Positions 59,726 through 64,000 of a stretch of 64,000 nt of DNA are shown here, piece after piece. Both the position numbers and the translations under genes were made by a program. The notes beneath the pieces are model-generated. The model did not search any database. It had not been told where the DNA came from and saw only the letters and a list, made by a program, of their open reading frames with translations. How positions within the stretch are numbered: the stretch's first letter is position 1; every line of letters starts with the position of its first letter. The stretch spans positions 62,001 to 126,000 of the forward strand of contig JAHWKW010000002.1 of NCBI GenBank assembly GCA_019347675.1, in the 5' to 3' direction. Source of the stretch: Actinomycetota bacterium. Lineage in GTDB: Bacteria > Actinomycetota > Nitriliruptoria > Nitriliruptorales > JAHWKO01.

Positions 59726-61636
59726 TCATGGCGAGGGGGTGTCGGCAGGCGCATCCGTCACGCCCCGGAAGGTCGCCGCAGGGGTCGGGGTCGCAGCGGC
59801 GGTGTCTGGGGCCGGCGGCGGGGCGGCGCGGGCGTCCGCTGCAGCTGGGTCGGTCGGTGGGATCCGGCGGTGGGCCAGGGCGAAGCGCATCACCTCCGCG
59901 AAGGTGGGGGCGGCGACCACCCCGCCGTAGATCGGCCGCGGCTCGTCGACCATGACGGCGACGACCATCCGCGGGTGTTCCACGGGCGCGAAACCGACGA
60001 ACGAGGCGATGTACTCGCCGCTGTACCCCCGCGCCCCGGTCAGCGGCTTGCGTGCCGTGCCGGTCTTGCCGGCGACGTCGTAGCCGGGGACGGCCGCCCG
60101 CTCACCCGTGCCCTGGTCGCCGCTGACGACGTCTTCGAGCATGGCCCGCACGTGGCGGGCGGTGTCGACGCTGATGACGCGGTGACGGGCGGGCTGCGGG
60201 GCGGAGTCGAGTCGTCCGTCCGCGCCGACCACGCCGCGCAGCAGCCGCGGCTGGGTCGCGACACCGTCGTCGGCGAGCGTGGCGTAGAGGTGTGCGGCCT
60301 GCAGCAGGGTCACGGCCACGCCCTGACCGATCGCGATGGTGGGCAGGCTGGTCGCAGACCACTGCTCGCGTGGCAGGAGCGCGCCGTCGACCTCACCGGG
60401 GAAACCGATCCCCAGAGGCTGCCCGTACCCGAAAGCTTCCAGGTAGCGACTGAGCCGGTCGGGGCCGAGCTGGTCGGCGACCAGGATCGTGCCGATGTTC
60501 GACGACCGTTCCACGATCTGCCGCAGCGTCAGGTTCTCGGTCGGATGGCGATGGGCGTCGCTGAAGACCTTCCGCCCCCACGGCAGGCGGTCGGGGACGG
60601 CGAGGACCGTGTCGGGCCCGACGATGCCCTCCTCGACCGCCGCGGCGGCGGTCACCGCCTTCTGCACCGACCCCGGTTCGAACATGTCCGTGACAGCGCG
60701 GTTGCGGCGCGTCCCTTCGTCGGAGCCCTGCAGCCGGTTGGGGTCGAAGCCGGGAGCGCTGGCCATCGCCAGGACCTCCCCGCTACCCACCTCGAGGACC
60801 ACGACGCTGGCTCCGACGGCGTCGAAGCGTTCGACCGCCGCCGCGGCGGCCCGTTCGGCGACGTGCTGGATCTCCCGGTCGAGCGTCACGACCAGGTCGG
60901 TCCCGGCCTGGGAGGGGCGGAGCTCGCGGGTCCCGGATGCGATGGTCAGACCTCCCGGGGCGCGCTCCAGCGCGAGCCGGCCCGGCTCGCCTGCCAACAG
61001 CTGGTCGTACTGCAGCTCCAGACCCGACAGGCCGTCCCCGTCGATGCCGGTGAACCCCACGACCTGCCCGGCGAGCGGACCGGCGGGGTAGACCCGCGTC
61101 GGCTCGGTCAGCACCCCGATCCCCGGCAGCTGCAGCTCGGCGATGCGCTGGCCCAGCGCGTGATCGACCTGCCGAGCCAGGTAGCGGAAGTGTCCCTCGG
61201 CGCGGAGATGGGCCTCGACCGCGTCGGGCGTCGTCCCCAGCAGCGGAGCCACGGTCGCGGCGACCTCGGCGGCGTCGGCGGCGGGCGGGACGACCAAGCC
61301 GTCGTCGCGGATGCGTTCCCGGAACGCGCGCGGGTCGGCGTAGACGGTGGCGGCATCGACCGATGTGGCGAGCACGTCGCCTTCACGGTCGTAGATCCGT
61401 CCGCGCCTCGGCGGGAGCTCCACCGTCCGCAGGCGCTGCTGCTCACCCAGCGCGGCGTAGTGGGCGGCGTGGACGATCTGGACCGTCACCAGCCGGTACC
61501 CGACGGCGACGAACGCCAGCAGATACACCAGCAGCGCGGCGGTGGCGCGACGGGCGAACGGGTCGCGGCGCCGGCGGCCGCGGCCGGGGCGGCCTGTCGG
61601 TGTCGCGCCGCGACCCGCGGCCCCCCCGGCCAGCAC
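59726..61636 (-). CDS. ftsI: Penicillin-binding protein 2/3 type transpeptidase FtsI
   Basis: Septal cross-linking enzyme, 636 residues. A basic tail and one membrane helix (ATAALLVYLLAFVAVGYRLV), a dimerisation domain with RRGRIYDREGDVLATS, and the transpeptidase with FEPGSVQKAVTA (SxxK), ERSSNIGTI (SxN) and AGKTGTARK (KTG). A Pro/Ala/Thr tail follows. Overlap with murE depends on the murE start; ftsL is 6 bp upstream. Confidence 0.95.
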   Translation of the reverse strand: MLAGGAAGRGATPTGRPGRGRRRRDPFARRATAALLVYLLAFVAVGYRLVTVQIVHAAHYAALGEQQRLRTVELPPRRGRIYDREGDVLATSVDAATVYADPRAFRERIRDDGLVVPPAADAAEVAATVAPLLGTTPDAVEAHLRAEGHFRYLARQVDHALGQRIAELQLPGIGVLTEPTRVYPAGPLAGQVVGFTGIDGDGLSGLELQYDQLLAGEPGRLALERAPGGLTIASGTRELRPSQAGTDLVVTLDREIQHVAERAAAAAVERFDAVGASVVVLEVGSGEVLAMASAPGFDPNRLQGSDEGTRRNRAVTDMFEPGSVQKAVTAAAAVEEGIVGPDTVLAVPDRLPWGRKVFSDAHRHPTENLTLRQIVERSSNIGTILVADQLGPDRLSRYLEAFGYGQPLGIGFPGEVDGALLPREQWSATSLPTIAIGQGVAVTLLQAAHLYATLADDGVATQPRLLRGVVGADGRLDSAPQPARHRVISVDTARHVRAMLEDVVSGDQGTGERAAVPGYDVAGKTGTARKPLTGARGYSGEYIASFVGFAPVEHPRMVVAVMVDEPRPIYGGVVAAPTFAEVMRFALAHRRIPPTDPAAADARAAPPPAPDTAAATPTPAATFRGVTDAPADTPSP

Positions 61637-61642
61637 CGTCGG

Positions 61643-62077
61643 CTACCGCTGCACCGACAGAACGGGCTTCATCCGGTCGGTCTGGCCGCCGGTGGCCGCT
61701 TCGGTGACGACGGTCCCGTCTTGGGGCAGGCGCCGCTCCACGACCAGGAACCGCGCCCCGTCGGCGGGGACCATGCCGAGCTCATCCAACGCGACCTGCT
61801 CGATGCGCGCGGGGTCCTCCAACGCCGCCACCTCCGCGACCAACTCGGCGTAGCGGCGCTCGGCCTCGGCGACGTCCGCCTCCAACTGCGCGGCGCGCAC
61901 CGCGTCGGCGGCGGCGAGCGCGTTGACGGTCAGCGTGGCGAACACGGCGGCGCCGCTGATCGTGACCAGCACCAGCGCGAACAGCAGCGTCCGCCGCCGC
62001 CGCGGTGCGGTGACCACGCGGAGACGCGGGGTCGGGGCGCGGCCGGGAACACGACGGGACTGGGGGACTGCACTCAT
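61643..62077 (-). CDS. ftsL: Cell division protein FtsL-like
   Basis: A 144-residue bitopic protein: Arg/Pro-rich cytoplasmic part, one membrane helix (LLFALVLVTISGAAVFATLTV), then a short coiled coil (AAQLEADVAEAERRYAELVA) and a PARIEQVALDELGM motif as in FtsL/FtsB. Identified mainly by place between rsmH and ftsI. Overlaps rsmH by four bases. Confidence 0.85.
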   Translation of the reverse strand: MSAVPQSRRVPGRAPTPRLRVVTAPRRRRTLLFALVLVTISGAAVFATLTVNALAAADAVRAAQLEADVAEAERRYAELVAEVAALEDPARIEQVALDELGMVPADGARFLVVERRLPQDGTVVTEAATGGQTDRMKPVLSVQR

Positions 62078-63051
62078 GCGGGGACCTCGAGACGGCGCGC
62101 GGCGCGCAGTCGCGCAGCGCGGGCGCGTGGGTTGGCGGCGACCTCGGCGTCTCGTGGCCGCTCAGGACGTCGGGTGAGGACCTCCACCAGCGGCTGGCGG
62201 CCGCAGCCGCAGACCGGTAGGCGCGGCGGGCAGATGCAGCCGCGGGCGGCGTCAGCGAAGGTCCGCTTGACGATGCGGTCCTCAAGCGAGTGGTACGCGA
62301 GGACGACGCACACCCCGCCGGCCATCAGACGCTCGAGGGCCTGCGGCAGGGATGCCTCCAATGCCTCGAGCTCGGCGTTGACCGCGATGCGCAGGGCCTG
62401 GAACGTCCGCGTCGCCGGGTGGGGACCGGTGCGACGCGCAGCTGCGGGGATCGCGTCGCGGACGACCTCGGCCAGCTCGCGGGTGGTCGACAACGGCCGG
62501 TTCGCGACGATCGCGGCGGCGATCCGCGAGGCGAAGCGTTCCTCGCCGTACCGGGAGATGACCCGGCCCAGCTCCTGCTGGTCGGCCTCGTTGACGATGT
62601 CGGCGGCGCTCCGCCCGCTGGTCGGGTCCATGCGCATGTCGAGCGGACCCTCGTGGCGATAGCTGAACCCGCGGTCGGGGCGGTCGACCTGCATCGACGA
62701 GATGCCCAGGTCGTACAGGACGCCCGCTGGTCGCTGGATCCCCAGCTCGTCGAGGACATCGGCGAGCGCGTCGAAGCGCGCCTGGATCAGCTCGGTCGGG
62801 GCGTCGATGTCGGACAGCCGCTGACGCGCCAGCGCCAGGGCGTCAGCGTCACGGTCGATGCCCACCAGCGACGTGGACAGCCCGCGTGCGGTGCGCGTTC
62901 GCGTGATCGCGGCGGCGTGGCCGGCTGCGCCGAGCGTGCAGTCGATGATGGGCCCCGGCGGGGCATCGGCGAGGAGCCCAACGACCCGGTCGACCATGAC
63001 CGGGACGTGCGGGGCGCCGGACGCGGCCGTCACGCGACAGGACGCGATCAC
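62074..63051 (-). CDS. rsmH: 16S rRNA (cytosine1402-N4)-methyltransferase
   Basis: SAM-dependent enzyme modifying C1402 in 16S rRNA. The 325 residues show HVPVMVDRVVGLL, IIDCTLGAAGHAAAI (SAM loop), VGIDRDADAL, YDLGISSMQVDRPDRGFSY and VLAYHSLEDRIVKRTF near the end. Overlaps mraZ by four bases. Confidence 0.96.
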   Translation of the reverse strand: MIASCRVTAASGAPHVPVMVDRVVGLLADAPPGPIIDCTLGAAGHAAAITRTRTARGLSTSLVGIDRDADALALARQRLSDIDAPTELIQARFDALADVLDELGIQRPAGVLYDLGISSMQVDRPDRGFSYRHEGPLDMRMDPTSGRSAADIVNEADQQELGRVISRYGEERFASRIAAAIVANRPLSTTRELAEVVRDAIPAAARRTGPHPATRTFQALRIAVNAELEALEASLPQALERLMAGGVCVVLAYHSLEDRIVKRTFADAARGCICPPRLPVCGCGRQPLVEVLTRRPERPRDAEVAANPRARAARLRAARRLEVPA

Positions 63052-63482
63052 GGCGTGGCCTGCAGGGGCAACAGGCGGTCGAGCTCGGCGAAGGCCCTCT
63101 CCGCGTCGCTGCGGTACGTCTCCCAGGTCCCACGGTCCCAGACCTCGACCTTCTCGTCGGCCCCCACGATCGTCAGGTCACGGTCGAGGTCGGCGTACTC
63201 CCGCAGCCGGCCAGGGACGGTCACACGGCCCTGCCCGTCGGGGCTGTCCTGGTGTGCGCCGGCGAGGAACACGCGCAGGTACGCACGCGCGCGCTGATCG
63301 TCGCGTGGGAGTGCGCGCAACTCCTCCACACGCCGCTCGAAGCTGGCGGCGGGGTAGATGTCGATGCAGCGGTCCTGCCCGGGCACGAAGACCAACCCCC
63401 CGGCGAGCCGATCGCGGAAGCGGGCCGGCAGGATGACGCGACCCTTGGCGTCCAGCGTGTGCTGGTGTTCGCCGAGGAACAC
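63048..63482 (-). CDS. mraZ: Transcriptional regulator MraZ
   Basis: Ring-forming AbrB-type DNA-binding protein that controls the division cluster, 144 residues with two copies of the fold: GEHQHTLDAKGRVILPARFR and SPDGQGRVTVPGRLREYADL. Starts with GTG at 63482 with GGAGG eight bases upstream. It heads the cluster; the boxes at 63552-63576 are its probable binding site. Confidence 0.95.
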   Translation of the reverse strand: MFLGEHQHTLDAKGRVILPARFRDRLAGGLVFVPGQDRCIDIYPAASFERRVEELRALPRDDQRARAYLRVFLAGAHQDSPDGQGRVTVPGRLREYADLDRDLTIVGADEKVEVWDRGTWETYRSDAERAFAELDRLLPLQATP

Positions 63483-63551
63483 GTGGTTGCCTCCGCTTCA
63501 ACTGACTGCCGGCTCGGGGACCATCACACGGCCGGCCGCGATGCCGACAGG

Positions 63552-63576
63552 CCCCAGGTCCCTCCACTTCGCACCA
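63552..63576 (-). promoter_or_regulatory. mraZ: Three MraZ-type boxes
   Basis: On the minus strand TGGTG (63576-63572), TGGAG (63566-63562) and TGGGG (63556-63552) with 5-bp spacers and 10-bp period, matching the TGGGN triple repeat bound by MraZ in E. coli. The first box overlaps the -10 of the promoter at 63576-63605, so binding should repress transcription. About 70 bp before the mraZ start. Confidence 0.75.
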
Positions 63577-63605
63577 CCATACGCCCCTGCGCTGTGTGGC
63601 GTCAA
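63576..63605 (-). promoter_or_regulatory. mraZ: Predicted promoter of the division cluster
   Basis: Minus strand TTGACG (63605-63600), an 18-bp spacer and TATGGT (63581-63576), a good sigma70/SigA-type match in this GC-rich background. It overlaps the first MraZ box, which fits autoregulated transcription of mraZ and the cell-wall genes. Confidence 0.6.
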
Positions 63606-63790
63606 CGGACCCCGTGCGTTCTCCCCCGCGACGGCGCGTCCTGGGACGATCTCGCGCTCGGATGTGTCGCTGCAGTCCCGTCGGGTCACACGTCGACTCG
63701 GTTGGGTCTTCGCGGCGACAACGACCTCCTGTGCCACAACAGCAACGACCGTCAGATCCTCGCGGGGCGTTGGTGGAGGGAAGTGGAGGG

Positions 63791-64000
63791 CTACCGGACG
63801 GAGAGGGCGGCGTCCCACCGCGCCCCGAGGTACGGCTGGAGGTAGGGTCGCCAGTCGTGGCCCAGGCGCCCAGCGCGGACCACGAGCCAGAACACCGGCG
63901 GCGGAGCCTTCGGTGCGACGGCGAGCTCCAGGCCGGCCTCGGCCGGCGTGCGGTCCTGCTTGGTGGCGTTGCAGCGGCGGCACGCGGCCACCACGTTCTC
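63791..64000 (-). CDS. HNH endonuclease, C-terminal end only
   Basis: The last 69 codons of a gene cut by the right window edge. NVVAACRRCNATKQDRTPAE is the second half of an HNH zinc finger (C-x2-C, N-x3-K) as in small actinobacterial HNH endonucleases, followed by a short tail ending YLGARWDAALSVR. The first half with the metal-binding histidines is outside the window. It runs toward the mraZ promoter region; the gap is about 308 bp. Confidence 0.75.
   Translation of the reverse strand, partial: ENVVAACRRCNATKQDRTPAEAGLELAVAPKAPPPVFWLVVRAGRLGHDWRPYLQPYLGARWDAALSVR

Larger units (their letters stand above)
63483..63790. other. Promoter region of the division cluster
   Basis: About 308 bp between mraZ and the end of the HNH gene. 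It holds the promoter and MraZ boxes described separately, at 63552-63605. A second pair of TGGAG pentamers with 10-bp spacing lies on the plus strand at 63774-63788. No gene is seen in the stretch. Confidence 0.6.

Noticed and set aside
59702-62662. 986-codon open frame opposite ftsI, ftsL and rsmH
   Set aside because: Antisense shadow; the opposite strand holds SxxK, SxN and KTG motifs and the usual gene order.
63498-63983. 161-codon minus-strand frame upstream of mraZ
   Set aside because: It overlaps the HNH end in another frame and runs through the promoter and MraZ boxes; composition is Arg/Pro-rich with no motif.

Overview
The window is GC-rich DNA with dense genes and many ATGA, GTGA or TGATG start/stop overlaps. 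Gene content points to an actinobacterium: DivIVA/Wag31 and SepF beside FtsZ with no FtsA or Min proteins, a MoaD-MoaE fusion, a FolP2-like protein, a HisA of possible PriA type, and a TraR/DksA-lspA-rluD-dnaE block. A deep-branching class such as Nitriliruptoria is my guess from gene flavour only. No rRNA, tRNA, CRISPR array or insertion sequence was seen.

Layout. (1) 1-5.5 kb: amino-acid genes trpB (cut by the window edge), trpC, trpE and hisI on the minus strand, with an M28-type lipoprotein peptidase overlapping trpC, a DsrE-like protein and an FMN reductase. (2) 5.6-17.8 kb: a formate dehydrogenase and molybdenum-cofactor island. A minus-strand run fdhA-fdhB-nrfD-like-mogA-moaDE-MOT1 transporter-moaA-moeA-moaC supplies the enzyme, its metal importer and most cofactor steps; fdhD converges on it. 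The fdhA reading frame is interrupted by an in-frame UGA at the selenocysteine position of the family, followed in exact register by a SECIS-like hairpin. A mobA gene beside fdhD has collapsed to its two ends. (3) 17.8-26.3 kb: accessory region with a sulfite-oxidase-like enzyme, a VapBC pair, flotillin/NfeD, a lipoprotein, gene fragments, a 14-bp tandem repeat and several gene-poor stretches. (4) 26.3-31.5 kb: histidine operon hisD-C-B-H-A-F. (5) 31.7-44.3 kb: hemerythrin-like protein, frameshifted folP2-like gene, dnaE, rluD, lspA, TraR/DksA, ileS and two uncharacterised membrane proteins. (6) 44.3-63.6 kb: a complete division and cell-wall cluster read leftward: mraZ-rsmH-ftsL-ftsI-murE-murF-mraY-murD-ftsW-murG-murC-ftsQ, then a regulatory gap, then ftsZ-pgeF-yggS-sepF-yggT-divIVA and an unusual membrane/Lys-Ala/helix-hairpin-helix protein. 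(7) The right edge holds the end of an HNH endonuclease gene.

How it works together. The fdh island can make and equip a selenium- and molybdenum-dependent formate dehydrogenase feeding electrons to a membrane NrfD-type subunit; selA/selB/selC/selD, a functional mobA and a MoaD-activating enzyme must lie elsewhere. The division cluster makes lipid II from UDP-MurNAc and assembles the FtsZ-SepF ring; its first promoter overlaps three 10-bp-spaced MraZ boxes, the usual MraZ autoregulation layout. The most striking points are the SECIS match, the collapsed mobA, the 16S-3'-end-like sequence upstream of the hemerythrin gene, the folP2 frameshift and the HhH membrane protein.
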